A stretch of 64,000 nt of DNA, taken from Variovorax sp. OK212 (GTDB lineage Bacteria > Pseudomonadota > Gammaproteobacteria > Burkholderiales > Burkholderiaceae_C). The stretch covers positions 124,001-188,000 of the forward strand of contig NZ_FOLP01000004.1 of assembly GCF_900112425.1 (NCBI RefSeq), given 5' to 3'. This document shows, one piece after another, positions 16,839-25,080 of the stretch. Under the pieces are notes generated by a model, which had not been told where the DNA came from, ran no database searches, and saw nothing but the letters and a program-made list of their open reading frames with translations. Both the position numbers and the translations under genes were made by a program. How positions within the stretch are numbered: position 1 is the first letter of the stretch; each line of letters starts with the position of its first letter.

Positions 16839-17609
16839 TCAGGCCGCCGCGATGGTGTTGACCAGCGCGCCGATGCCGTCGATCTCGGTGACGATCACGT
16901 CGCCCGGCTGGCAGTCGACCACGCCGTCGGGCGTGCCCGTGAGGATCAGGTCGCCCGGCGAGAGCGTCATGAAGCGGCTGAAGTATTCGATGAGGAAGGG
17001 CGCGTCGAAGATCATGTCGTGCGTGTTGCCCTGCTGCGTGACGGTGCCGTTCACTGTCGTGCGCAAGGCCAGCGCCATCGGGTCGGGCACGTCGGCCGCA
17101 TCGACGAACCACGGCCCCAGCGGCGTGCAGGTGTCGCGGTTCTTCACGCGCAGGTTGGGGCGGTACCAGTTCTCCAGGTAGTCGCGAATGGCGTAGTCGT
17201 TGGCCACCGTGTAGCCGCCGATGAAGCCGTAGGCGTCGGCGCGCTTCACGTTCTTCGCGGTCTTGCCGACCACGATGGCGAGCTCGCATTCGTAGTGCAT
17301 GAACTGCACGCCCGCCGGGCGGTGCGTGAGCTGGCGGTGGCCGATGAGCGCGCTCTGGCCCTTCACGAACACCAGCGGTTCTTCCGGTGCCTTGAACTCC
17401 AGCTCCTTCGCGTGGTCGGCGTAGTTCAGGCCGAGCGCGAGGATGGTGCGCGGCCGTGCCGTGGGCGCGAGCGGCGGCAGCCAGGTGAGCTGCGCCTGCG
17501 GCACGACGCGGCCGTCGTCCAGGCGCACGGCGGCGTCGGCCTGGCCGTTGAACTCGTGGGCGGTGCCGGTGTGTTCGCGGCCTTCGAAAATGACGCGTGC
17601 GTGCTTCAT
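16839..17609 (-). CDS. hpaG2: 4-hydroxyphenylacetate degradation isomerase/decarboxylase, HpaG C-terminal-type subunit
   Basis: 256 residues, fumarylacetoacetate hydrolase fold. The motif H-Y-E-C-E-L-A-I-V-V-G carries the two glutamates of the metal site, and G-Y-T-V-A-N-D-Y and T-G-T-P-D-G-V follow in family order. HpaG decarboxylates 5-oxo-pent-3-ene-1,2,5-tricarboxylate and isomerises the product. In enteric bacteria both halves are fused in one protein; here they are two genes overlapping by four bases (ATGA, 17606-17609). A 110-base gap with no recognised signal follows before the Bug receptor gene. Confidence 0.9.
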   Translation of the reverse strand: MKHARVIFEGREHTGTAHEFNGQADAAVRLDDGRVVPQAQLTWLPPLAPTARPRTILALGLNYADHAKELEFKAPEEPLVFVKGQSALIGHRQLTHRPAGVQFMHYECELAIVVGKTAKNVKRADAYGFIGGYTVANDYAIRDYLENWYRPNLRVKNRDTCTPLGPWFVDAADVPDPMALALRTTVNGTVTQQGNTHDMIFDAPFLIEYFSRFMTLSPGDLILTGTPDGVVDCQPGDVIVTEIDGIGALVNTIAAA

Positions 17610-18253
17610 GCGGCTTCCTTCACCGGCGTGTCGACCAGCGTGTTGCCGAGGGTTTCAAAACCGGGCGCCGAGATGTCGATGCGGTCGCCGGCGCGCGCCA
17701 GCGGCCGGCCCGGGGCGCAGCCCAGCAGCAGCACGTCGCCGTGCGCGAGCGTCATGAAGTCGCCCACGTCGGCGAGCAGCTGCCGCGCGGGGCGCACGAG
17801 CTGCGAGAAGTCGAGCGACTGCTTCAGTTCGCCGTTGATGCGCACCTCGGCGCGAAAGCTCGCGGGGTCGGCCACCTCCTGCGCGTCGCGCAGCACGGGG
17901 CCGATGCCGAGGAAGCCGTCGACGCACTTGAACTTCACCGGCGGGCGGAAGAAGCTCGCGTGCGGGATCGACAGGTCGTTCATCAGCACGAAGCCTTCGA
18001 CGTCGCCCTCGGCGCCGATCACCATGCCGATGCTCGCGCCGACTTCCACCTCGGGCACGCCGGCCGGCACCGCGATGGCGCTGCCGTGCGGGCTCCAGGT
18101 GTTGGCCGTCTTCACATAGAGCACGGGCGCCTTCGGCGGTGCCTTGTAGGGCGGCTGCGTCATCTGCGGCGCGAGCGCCTCGACCTCGGCGCGAAAGTTC
18201 AGCAGGGTGCCGTACACCGTGCCCGTCGGAATGAAATGCGGTGCGCTGCTCAT
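17606..18253 (-). CDS. hpaG1: 4-hydroxyphenylacetate degradation isomerase/decarboxylase, HpaG N-terminal-type subunit
   Basis: 215 residues from the ATG at 18253, which overlaps the hpaR stop (ATGA, 18250-18253). It has the FAH fold with E-V-E-V-G-A-S-I-G-M-V-I-G as the metal-binding strand and the early G-T-V-Y-G-T-L-L-N-F stretch typical of HpaG N-terminal halves. It probably forms a complex with, or acts next to, the product of the following gene. The four-base overlaps on both sides indicate translational coupling from hpaR through hpaG2. Confidence 0.9.
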   Translation of the reverse strand: MSSAPHFIPTGTVYGTLLNFRAEVEALAPQMTQPPYKAPPKAPVLYVKTANTWSPHGSAIAVPAGVPEVEVGASIGMVIGAEGDVEGFVLMNDLSIPHASFFRPPVKFKCVDGFLGIGPVLRDAQEVADPASFRAEVRINGELKQSLDFSQLVRPARQLLADVGDFMTLAHGDVLLLGCAPGRPLARAGDRIDISAPGFETLGNTLVDTPVKEAA

Positions 18254-18714
18254 GAGGGTTGCTCCAGTGCGATGAGTTCGTCGAGCAGCCCGTAGAGCTG
18301 CGTGAGCTTGGCCTTGCCGAGGGACTCTTCCATCCAGTCGTAGTGCGCCTCGATGCTGGTCGACAGCCGCTTCACCAGCTTCATGCCGTGCGCCGTGGCC
18401 TCGACCACGGTGCGGCGCTGGTCGGCCGGATCGCGCGCGCGGGTGATGAGGTTGTCGCGCTCCATGCGCGCCAGCACGCCGGTGAGGCTGGGGCCGAGGA
18501 TGAAGGCCTCGCGCGCCACGCGGCCGGTGTCGACCGCGCCGTGTTCGCCCAGCACGCGCAGCACGCGCCATTGCTGGTCGGACAGCGCGTGCTCGCGCAG
18601 GCTGGGCCGGGTGTGGGCCATCACGGCTTCGCGGGCCTGCAGCAGCAGGCGCGGCAAATTGCGGTGCGTGAATGTCGTGCTCAAGGCAAGTCTCTCTTTG
18701 AAATTACTTAACAT
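18250..18714 (-). CDS. hpaR: Homoprotocatechuate operon regulator HpaR (MarR family)
   Basis: 154 residues from the ATG at 18714. The MarR winged helix is clear: L-S-D-Q-Q-W-R-V-L-R-V-L, then L-T-G-V-L-A-R-M-E-R-D-N-L-I as recognition helix and wing (residues 76-89). HpaR is a repressor of the hpa operon in enteric bacteria. The ATG at 18714 lies inside the palindrome TTAACATGTTAA and has no good Shine-Dalgarno. An in-frame TTG at 18684 has AAAGAGAG about 7 bases upstream and would give a 144-residue protein starting S-T-T-F-T-H-R-N, closer to known HpaR starts as I recall them. The shorter form may be the real one. Confidence 0.9.
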   Translation of the reverse strand: MLSNFKERLALSTTFTHRNLPRLLLQAREAVMAHTRPSLREHALSDQQWRVLRVLGEHGAVDTGRVAREAFILGPSLTGVLARMERDNLITRARDPADQRRTVVEATAHGMKLVKRLSTSIEAHYDWMEESLGKAKLTQLYGLLDELIALEQPS

Positions 18715-18719
18715 GTTAA
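18708..18719 (-). promoter_or_regulatory. Perfect 12-bp palindrome, likely HpaR operator
   Basis: TTAACATGTTAA is a perfect inverted repeat in otherwise GC-rich DNA, typical in size and AT content of MarR-family operators. It covers the annotated ATG of hpaR and lies 65 bases before radA on the other strand. On the minus strand it also offers TAACAT as a possible -10 box, so a bound repressor would block the hpa promoter. Confidence 0.65.
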
Positions 18720-18784
18720 ATGATTCGCCGAAGCTTTCCTAGGCCGCAGTCATCAGGGTTTGTGCGGACACCTAAACTCGACGG

Positions 18785-20179
18785 ATGGCCAAGGACAAAA
18801 CACTTTTCGTCTGCAGTGAATGCGGCGGCACCAGCCCCAAGTGGCTCGGCAAATGCCCGAGCTGCGGTGCATGGAACACCCTCGTCGAACAGGTGGCGGG
18901 CGCGGGCGCGGGCGGCGCGGCCAACAACCGCTTCGGCACGCAGTTCGCGTCGCTCGCGGGCGCATCGGAGCTCTCGACGCTTTCCGAAATCGAAGCCACC
19001 GATGTCGCGCGCACACCCACCGGACTCGACGAACTCGACCGCGTGCTGGGCGGGGGCATCGTCTCGGGCGGCGTCACGCTGATCGGCGGCGACCCTGGCA
19101 TCGGCAAGTCGACGCTGCTGCTGCAGGCGGTCGATGCGCTGCAGCGCGCGGGGCAGAACGCGCTGTACGTCACCGGTGAAGAGAGCGGCTCGCAGGTGGC
19201 ATTGCGCTCCAAGCGGCTCGGGCTCGATCACTCGCAGGTGCAGGTGCTGGCCGAGATCCAGCTGGAGAAGATCATCGCCACGCTCGACGCCACGCGCCCG
19301 GCGATCGCGGTGATCGACTCGATCCAGACCGTGTATTCGGACCAGCTCACCTCCGCGCCCGGCTCGGTGGCGCAGGTGCGCGAATGCGCGGCGCACCTCA
19401 CGCGCTTCGCCAAGACCAGCGGCACGGCCGTGGTGCTGGTGGGCCACGTGACCAAGGAGGGCGCGCTGGCCGGCCCGCGCGTGCTCGAGCACATGGTCGA
19501 CACGGTGCTGTACTTCGAGGGCGACACGCACTCGAGCTTTCGCCTGGTGCGCGCCATCAAGAACCGTTTCGGCGCGGTCAACGAGATCGGCGTGTTCGCC
19601 ATGACCGAGCGCGGCCTGAAGGGCGTGACCAACCCGAGCGCCATCTTCCTGAGCCAGCATGCCGAGCCGGTGCCCGGCAGCGTGGTGCTGGTCACGCTGG
19701 AAGGCACGCGGCCGATGCTGGTGGAAATCCAGGCGCTGGTCGACAACGGCGGCCCCAGCCCGCGCCGCCTGTCGGTGGGCCTGGACCGCGACCGCCTCGC
19801 CATGCTGCTGGCCGTGCTGCACCGCCATGCCGGCGTGGCCTGCATGGACCAGGACGTGTTCGTGAACGCGGTGGGCGGCGTGCGCATCAGCGAGCCCGCG
19901 GCCGACCTGGCCGTGATGCTGGCCATCACCTCGAGCCTGCGCGGCAAGCCGCTGCCCAAGGGCTTCATCGCGTTCGGTGAAGTGGGCCTTGCCGGCGAGG
20001 TGCGCCCGGCGCCGCGCGGGCAGGAGCGCCTGCGCGAGGCCGCCAAGCTGGGCTTCAGCGTGGCGGTGGTTCCCAAGGCCAACGCGCCCAGGAAGGGCGC
20101 GAAGGAAATCGAAGGGCTGACGATCCACGCCGTCGACCGCATCGAAGAGGCGATGGACGTGGTCCGCCGCCTCGATTGA
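18785..20179 (+). CDS. radA: DNA repair protein RadA
   Basis: 464 residues. It has the N-terminal four-cysteine zinc finger (C10, C13, C24, C27), Walker A G-G-D-P-G-I-G-K-S-T (101-110), the RadA-specific K-N-R-F-G motif near residue 259, and a C-terminal Lon-protease-like domain (L-A-V-M-L-A-I-T-S-S). RadA is a hexameric branch-migration helicase acting in recombination. It is divergent from hpaR, with the two starts only about 70 bases apart, so the HpaR operator lies close to the radA promoter region. Confidence 0.97.
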   Translation: MAKDKTLFVCSECGGTSPKWLGKCPSCGAWNTLVEQVAGAGAGGAANNRFGTQFASLAGASELSTLSEIEATDVARTPTGLDELDRVLGGGIVSGGVTLIGGDPGIGKSTLLLQAVDALQRAGQNALYVTGEESGSQVALRSKRLGLDHSQVQVLAEIQLEKIIATLDATRPAIAVIDSIQTVYSDQLTSAPGSVAQVRECAAHLTRFAKTSGTAVVLVGHVTKEGALAGPRVLEHMVDTVLYFEGDTHSSFRLVRAIKNRFGAVNEIGVFAMTERGLKGVTNPSAIFLSQHAEPVPGSVVLVTLEGTRPMLVEIQALVDNGGPSPRRLSVGLDRDRLAMLLAVLHRHAGVACMDQDVFVNAVGGVRISEPAADLAVMLAITSSLRGKPLPKGFIAFGEVGLAGEVRPAPRGQERLREAAKLGFSVAVVPKANAPRKGAKEIEGLTIHAVDRIEEAMDVVRRLD

Positions 20180-20198
20180 TCCGTTGCCGGCAGGCCGG

Positions 20199-20232
20199 CA
20201 AAAAATGACCCGGCGCACATACGCGCGCCGGG
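20199..20232 (-). terminator. Rho-independent terminator of the lipoprotein gene
   Basis: On the minus strand, an 8-bp GC stem (CCCGGCGC at 20232-20225 pairing with GCGCCGGG at 20216-20209, 8-base loop) is followed by TCATTTTTT (20208-20200). It lies just after the stop of the minus-strand lipoprotein gene and between that gene and the convergent radA. Confidence 0.8.
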
Positions 20233-20245
20233 CCTACCCTCCCTC

Positions 20246-20701
20246 CTACCCCCCGATGTGCATCGTGAACGCCGGTCCGCCGTTGAGCACGCATTGGCCG
20301 CTGCCCAACGTGGCCGAGTTCATCGTGTACTGGCAACTCAGGTTGCCGCCGCGGCTGCCGGTGGCATTCGCCACGCCGGTGCCCCGCGAGCCTGCGACCC
20401 GTGTTGCCTCTCCCTGAAACTGTTCACCGCCGATCTGCGCGTTGAAGTGGCCGCGGCCGTTCATGTCGTTCGTGACCGTGCCGGCGACGGCGCCGTAGCG
20501 CGCGGCTTCGGTGTTCGACGGGTACAGCCGCGCGTTGAAGGTCTGTGCGATCGGGCCCGGTGCCACGGCGTACGACTGCGAAGACGGCACGGCGGGAGCG
20601 GGTTGTCCGAGCGGGACCACGTAGCAGCCGCTCAATGCGGTGGCGGCGAGCGCGGCGGCGAGGGTGAGACGAACGAAAGTGACGGAACGCGGAATGGTCA
20701 T
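20246..20701 (-). CDS. Lipoprotein of unknown function
   Basis: 151 residues. The signal peptide ends in the lipobox L-S-G-C (cysteine near residue 26). The mature part is small and Gly/Ser/Ala rich, with two later cysteines (L-S-C-Q-Y and G-Q-C-V-L) that could form a disulfide, and ends in short beta-type repeats (G-G-N-L-S-C-Q-Y-T-M). It is probably an outer-membrane-anchored beta protein. It stands alone, with its own terminator and divergent from the small membrane protein gene. The family was not recognised. Confidence 0.75.
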   Translation of the reverse strand: MTIPRSVTFVRLTLAAALAATALSGCYVVPLGQPAPAVPSSQSYAVAPGPIAQTFNARLYPSNTEAARYGAVAGTVTNDMNGRGHFNAQIGGEQFQGEATRVAGSRGTGVANATGSRGGNLSCQYTMNSATLGSGQCVLNGGPAFTMHIGG

Positions 20702-20858
20702 ACGCTTTTCAGTGGCCCGGGCTGATGCCCGTGAAGCGAAATGTGCCCGCTGGCGCTCCCGGGGCGTGCGTCTTTGGCGCCGAGTACCGTCCTGCGCCCC
20801 CGGCGGTAGTCGGGGCCGCTACTTCGTGACACACGTCGGGGCGGCGACAATGCGCGCC

Positions 20859-21284
20859 ATGAATTTCAAGAAATTTCTGGTGCCTGTCGGTGCCATCCTT
20901 CTTCTCGGGCTGGCCTGGCGCAGCGGCGGCTGGGGCGGCGTCGCCCTGGCCGGCGGCGCGATCATCATGTTCCTGCTGCTGCACTTCAACCGCGCCATGC
21001 AGGTGTTGAAGCGCGCCGCCGAACGGCCCGTGGGCTACGTGGGCAGCGCCGTGATGCTCAACGCCAAGCTCAAGCCCGGAGTAACGCTCATGCACGTGAT
21101 CGCGATGACGCGCGCCCTCGGCGAACTGCGCTCGCCCAAGGACGAGCAGCCCGAGCACTACCGCTGGACCGACGGCGGCGATTCGTATGTCGACGCCGTG
21201 TTCGTGGGCGGCAAGCTGCAGAGCTGGACCATGACGCGGCCCGAGAACGCAGCCGACGACGAGACGCAGAACCCCGCCGCCTGA
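20859..21284 (+). CDS. Small membrane-anchored protein of unknown function
   Basis: 141 residues from the ATG at 20859 (M-N-F-K-K-F); an ATG 9 bases upstream would add three residues. Two hydrophobic segments (about residues 5-19 and 22-38) form a hairpin in the membrane, followed by a cytoplasmic domain of about 100 residues (A-V-M-L-N-A-K-L-K-P-G-V-T-L). I recall similar proteins as conserved in Comamonadaceae without known function. The 156 bases upstream hold no recognised element. Confidence 0.7.
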   Translation: MNFKKFLVPVGAILLLGLAWRSGGWGGVALAGGAIIMFLLLHFNRAMQVLKRAAERPVGYVGSAVMLNAKLKPGVTLMHVIAMTRALGELRSPKDEQPEHYRWTDGGDSYVDAVFVGGKLQSWTMTRPENAADDETQNPAA

Positions 21285-21290
21285 CCTGCT

Positions 21291-22247
21291 TCAGCCGGCC
21301 CCGGCCCCGGCCCCGGCCTTGCGCCGCGGCAGCCGCCACGGCGGGTTCGCCTTGGCCTGGTGGCGCGCTTCCTTCGCGAACTCGGCGCACGCGTGCGTCA
21401 TCAGGTCGGCCGAGCGGTAGACCAGGAACACGTCGAAATCCGGCAGCTCGTCGGTGATCGGCAGCTTCTCCAGCAAGCCGGGCTGCAGGCGCAGCGGCCC
21501 CGCGCCGTGGAACACGAAGTCCGACCACATGCTGATCATGTCGGTCTGCGTGGCCAGCTGCAGCCCCAGCAGGTTCGATGCGCTCTGCACCATGCGCCTG
21601 GGCATCTCCAGCCCGTGCATCTGCATCGTGCTGACCAGCGGGCTTCCCGCGTCGTCGATCGGGTCGAGCACCAGCCAGTCGGCGTCCAGCAGCGGCTGCA
21701 GCTTGCGCACGCGCCGCAGCGGATGGCCCGCGCGCACCGACAGGTGCATGGCCACCGAAAACAGCGGCTCCCACTGAAAGACGTTGGTGCCCGGCCCGTT
21801 GCAGGTCGAGATCAGCCCCAGGTCTAGCCGGCCTTCGCGCAGCCCCTCGAAGATCTGCTGCGGGCGCAGCTCGAAGCCGCGCATCGCCACGTTCGGAAAG
21901 CGCTGGCGAAACGACGCCATCGCATCGGGCAGCGGCCCGCTCGACGCCACCGCGGTGAAGCCGATGTTCAGCTGCGCCTCGTCGTGCCCGCGGATCGCCT
22001 CGATGTCTTCCAGCGCATGCCGCAGTTCCTGCTCGACCAGGCTCGCGCGCTTGACCAGCGCCACGCCGTAGGCCGTGAGGCTCACGCCGCGCGTGGAGCG
22101 CGACATCAGCGTCACCCCGAGTTCGCGTTCCAGCTCGGAGATGGTCTTGGACAGCGCGGGCTGCGTGGTGTGGAGGCTGCGCGAGGCTTCATGGATGCTG
22201 CCGTGCTGGGCCACCGCCAGCAGGACGCGCAACTGTTGCAGCTTCAT
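21291..22247 (-). CDS. LysR-type transcriptional regulator
   Basis: 318 residues. It has an N-terminal LysR helix-turn-helix (residues 1-60: L-L-A-V-A-Q-H-G-S-I-H-E-A-S-R-S-L, then Q-P-A-L-S-K-T-I-S-E-L-E) and a periplasmic-binding-type effector domain. The last residues are a short (Gly-Ala) repeat (K-A-G-A-G-A-G-A-G) encoded by a CCCCGG-type microsatellite. It is divergent from the MHS transporter and M20 amidohydrolase genes, which it probably controls. The shared 214-base region is described separately. Confidence 0.93.
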   Translation of the reverse strand: MKLQQLRVLLAVAQHGSIHEASRSLHTTQPALSKTISELERELGVTLMSRSTRGVSLTAYGVALVKRASLVEQELRHALEDIEAIRGHDEAQLNIGFTAVASSGPLPDAMASFRQRFPNVAMRGFELRPQQIFEGLREGRLDLGLISTCNGPGTNVFQWEPLFSVAMHLSVRAGHPLRRVRKLQPLLDADWLVLDPIDDAGSPLVSTMQMHGLEMPRRMVQSASNLLGLQLATQTDMISMWSDFVFHGAGPLRLQPGLLEKLPITDELPDFDVFLVYRSADLMTHACAEFAKEARHQAKANPPWRLPRRKAGAGAGAG

Positions 22248-22461
22248 CGTGGTGCCGTTCTTTCTGCGTGCTCTCGAAAAAGGGGCGCGCGTGCGCCGCC
22301 TTGGTACTTGTCCCGATGGTCTCCAGCGCCTCTTTATGACGGGGATTCCATTTGGTTATCGGCATGAAAATTTGTGATTCTGCGCTGCCGCGCTTTGCCT
22401 GAATACTCCGCCGCAAAGGGGTCGTCCGATCCTGCGCAACCTGTTCGTGGAGACACATTAG
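22248..22461. promoter_or_regulatory. Divergent control region between lysR-type gene and transporter gene
   Basis: 214 bases without a gene. The stretch 22332-22380 is AT-rich compared with its surroundings (CTTTATGACGG ... GGTTATCGGCATGAAAATTTG) and is the likely place for LysR boxes and promoters of both genes. A Shine-Dalgarno-like GGAGA precedes the transporter ATG. No exact operator could be defined by eye. Confidence 0.45.
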
Positions 22462-23787
22462 ATGAGCGAAGCCGCATTGCCCGCAAGCCCGATCGGGGCT
22501 TCTTCACCGCCGAGCGCCGCGCCCGCCTCCGTTCGCGGCAAGCCCAGGCAGAGCCAGTTCCGCCTGATCGCGGCCTGCTCGCTGGGCAACGCGCTGGAGA
22601 TGTACGACTTCACCGTCTACAGCTTCTTCGCGCTGCTGATCGGCAAGCTGTTCTTTCCCTCCGACAGCCCCTACGGCTCGCTGCTGCTGGCCGTGGCCAC
22701 CTTCGGCATCGGCTTCGTGATGCGCCCGCTGGGCGGCGTGATCATCGGCAACTACGCCGACCGCAAGGGCCGCAAGGCCGCCATGACGCTGACCATCGGC
22801 CTCATGGTGCTCGGCACGCTGTGCATTGCCTTCGCGCCCAGCTACGCATCGGCCGGCGTGTTCGGCTCGCTGATGATCGTCGCGGGCCGGCTGCTGCAGG
22901 GCTTCTCGCTCGGCGGCGAAGTGGGCGCGGCCACCTCGATGCTGATGGAAGCCGGCGGCGTGAAGGGCCGCGGCTTTCGCGTGAGCTGGCAGCTTGCGAG
23001 CCAGGGCGTGTCGGCGCTGCTGGGCGCGCTCACCGGCGCCGCGCTGTACGCCGCGCTGCCGCAGGCCTCGCTCGAAAGCTGGGGCTGGCGCCTGCCGTTT
23101 TTGCTCGGACTGCTGATCGCGCCCGTGGGCCTGTACATCCGCGCGAATCTCGAAGAGACGCACACCGCCGACAGCCACGAGTCGAGCCCGGTCGGCCGGC
23201 TGCTGCGCGAGCACGGCCCCACGGTGCTCAAGGGCATCCTGGCCACCACCGCGGGCACGGCCACCATGTACCTGGTGGTGTTCTTCATGCCCACCTACAT
23301 GATCCGCGTGCTGCACATGCCGCCGTCGCTGTCGCTGCTGTCGGGCTGCGTCACGGGCATCACGCTGTTCGTGGTGTCGCTGGTGGCGGGGCGCCTGGCC
23401 GACAGGCTGCCCAACCGCAAGCCGCTGGTGATCGGCTCGCTGCTGTTCAGCGTGCTCGCCGTGTACCCGGTGTTCTGGCTCATCAGCCACTACCCGAGCG
23501 TGCCGCTGGTGCTGGCCCTGTCGGCGCTCTTGACCGCGAGCGTGAACATCGGCACCACGCCCATGTTCCTGATGCTGCTGGAGATGCTGCCGGCCGGCGT
23601 GCGCGCCAGCGGCATCTCGGTGATCTACAGCGTGGGCGTGACGGTGTTCGGCGGCTCCTCGCAGTTCATCGTGACCTGGCTGCTCGCGAAGACCGGCAAC
23701 CCGATGGCGCCGGCCTTCTACATGATGGTGTGCGGCGTGCTGAGCCTGGGCGCGCTGCTGAGCCTGCGCGAACGCAAGGCTGCCTGA
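22462..23787 (+). CDS. MFS transporter, metabolite:H+ symporter (MHS) family
   Basis: 441 residues, twelve predicted membrane segments. The N-terminal S-L-G-N-A-L-E-M-Y-D-F-T-V-Y and the loop 2-3 motif G-N-Y-A-D-R-K-G-R-K (about residues 94-103) are typical of MHS symporters for citrate, ketoglutarate, shikimate and similar carboxylates. The Q-G-F-S-L-G-G-E-V-G-A motif in TM5 also fits. It is followed after 38 bases by an M20 amidohydrolase gene, so it may import an N-acyl amino acid or aromatic conjugate for hydrolysis. Confidence 0.9.
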   Translation: MSEAALPASPIGASSPPSAAPASVRGKPRQSQFRLIAACSLGNALEMYDFTVYSFFALLIGKLFFPSDSPYGSLLLAVATFGIGFVMRPLGGVIIGNYADRKGRKAAMTLTIGLMVLGTLCIAFAPSYASAGVFGSLMIVAGRLLQGFSLGGEVGAATSMLMEAGGVKGRGFRVSWQLASQGVSALLGALTGAALYAALPQASLESWGWRLPFLLGLLIAPVGLYIRANLEETHTADSHESSPVGRLLREHGPTVLKGILATTAGTATMYLVVFFMPTYMIRVLHMPPSLSLLSGCVTGITLFVVSLVAGRLADRLPNRKPLVIGSLLFSVLAVYPVFWLISHYPSVPLVLALSALLTASVNIGTTPMFLMLLEMLPAGVRASGISVIYSVGVTVFGGSSQFIVTWLLAKTGNPMAPAFYMMVCGVLSLGALLSLRERKAA

Positions 23788-23825
23788 ATCGCTGCAACGG
23801 ACCTATCTGAAACGGACCTCTTTCC

Positions 23826-25037
23826 ATGACCCGCCAACTCAGCCCCCAGACCCACAAGATCCTGTCGCGCCTGCTGCCGCAGGCCGACGTCGACACGCAG
23901 GCCTTCGTCGACATCCGCCGCCAGATCCACGCCAACCCGGAGCTCGGCTTCGAGGTCAGCGCCACCAGCGAACTCGTCGCCAACCTTCTTCGCAGCTGGG
24001 GCTACGAAGTGCACACCGGCATCGGCAGGACCGGCATCGTGGCGCAGCTGAAGCTGGGCACCGGCACGCGCCGCCTGGGCATTCGCGCCGACATGGACGC
24101 GCTGCCCATCACCGAGGCCACCGGCCTGCCGTACGCCAGCCGCAACGCGGGCCGCATGCACGCCTGCGGGCACGACGGCCACACGGCCATCCTGCTGGCG
24201 GCGGCCAAGGCGCTGGCCAAGGCGCGCAACTTCGACGGCACGCTGAACCTGATCTTCCAGCCCGACGAAGAGAACCTCTGCGGCGCGCGCGCGATGATCG
24301 AAGACGGCCTCTTCGAGCGCTTTCCCTGCGATGCGGTGTACGCGCTGCACAACGCGCCCGGCGTGCCGGTGGGCACGATGCTGGCCGTCACGGGGCCGGT
24401 GACGCTGTCGTCCGATGTGGCCGACGTCACCCTCAAGGGCGTGGGCGGCCACGGCGCCATGCCGCACCGCGCGCGCGACCCGGTCGCCGCCGCCGCTGCG
24501 GTGGTCACTGCGCTGCAGACGGTGGTGGCGCGCAACGTGGCGCCCGACGACACGGCGGTGGTGTCGGTCGGCTTCATTCGCGGCGGCGCCACGCACAACG
24601 TGATCCCGCAGTCGGTCACGCTGGGCCTGAACGTGCGCGCGGCGCGGCCCGAGACGCGCGCGCTGGTCGAGCAGCGCATCCGCGAGATCGTGGGCTTCAC
24701 CGCACAGGCGCACGGCGTGGAGGCCGAGATCGACTACCGCCAGCTGGTGCCGCCGGTGGTCAACACCGCGGCCGAGACGCTGCTGGCCGCGCAGGTGTGC
24801 GCGGAGCTGGTGGGCGAGGAGAACGTGCTCACGCAGGCGCCCAAGGGCTTCGCGGGCAGCGAGGACTTCGCCTGGATGCTCGCCGCGCTGCCGGGCTGCT
24901 ACCTGATGCTCGGCAACGGGGAGGGCGAGTTCGGGGGCTGCATGGTGCACAACCCCGGCTACGACTTCAACGACGCGGTGCTGCCGCTGGGCGCCGCCTG
25001 CTGGGTGCGGCTGGCGCAGACCTACCTGGTGGCCTGA
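23826..25037 (+). CDS. M20 family amidohydrolase (hippurate hydrolase-like)
   Basis: 403 residues. Metal-site residues are visible: C114 and H116 in H-A-C-G-H-D-G-H-T, E148/E149 in Q-P-D-E-E-N, and H in L-H-N-A-P-G near residue 179. It has a dimerisation domain starting about residue 200 (L-K-G-V-G-G-H-G-A-M-P-H). The subgroup hydrolyses N-acyl amino acids such as hippurate in the cytoplasm. Co-directional with, and just downstream of, the MHS transporter, which suggests an uptake-and-hydrolysis pair under the LysR regulator. Confidence 0.9.
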   Translation: MTRQLSPQTHKILSRLLPQADVDTQAFVDIRRQIHANPELGFEVSATSELVANLLRSWGYEVHTGIGRTGIVAQLKLGTGTRRLGIRADMDALPITEATGLPYASRNAGRMHACGHDGHTAILLAAAKALAKARNFDGTLNLIFQPDEENLCGARAMIEDGLFERFPCDAVYALHNAPGVPVGTMLAVTGPVTLSSDVADVTLKGVGGHGAMPHRARDPVAAAAAVVTALQTVVARNVAPDDTAVVSVGFIRGGATHNVIPQSVTLGLNVRAARPETRALVEQRIREIVGFTAQAHGVEAEIDYRQLVPPVVNTAAETLLAAQVCAELVGEENVLTQAPKGFAGSEDFAWMLAALPGCYLMLGNGEGEFGGCMVHNPGYDFNDAVLPLGAACWVRLAQTYLVA

Positions 25038-25080
25038 AGCTCAGCCTCAAGCTCAGCCTGGCGGTCTGCTCGAAGGCGCG

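Noticed and set aside
20184..20205. Hairpin TTGCCGGC-AG-GCCGGCAA with following A run as radA terminator
   Set aside because: The run after the stem is A and not T on the plus strand and the loop is only two bases. The A run serves instead as the T tract of the minus-strand terminator next to it.
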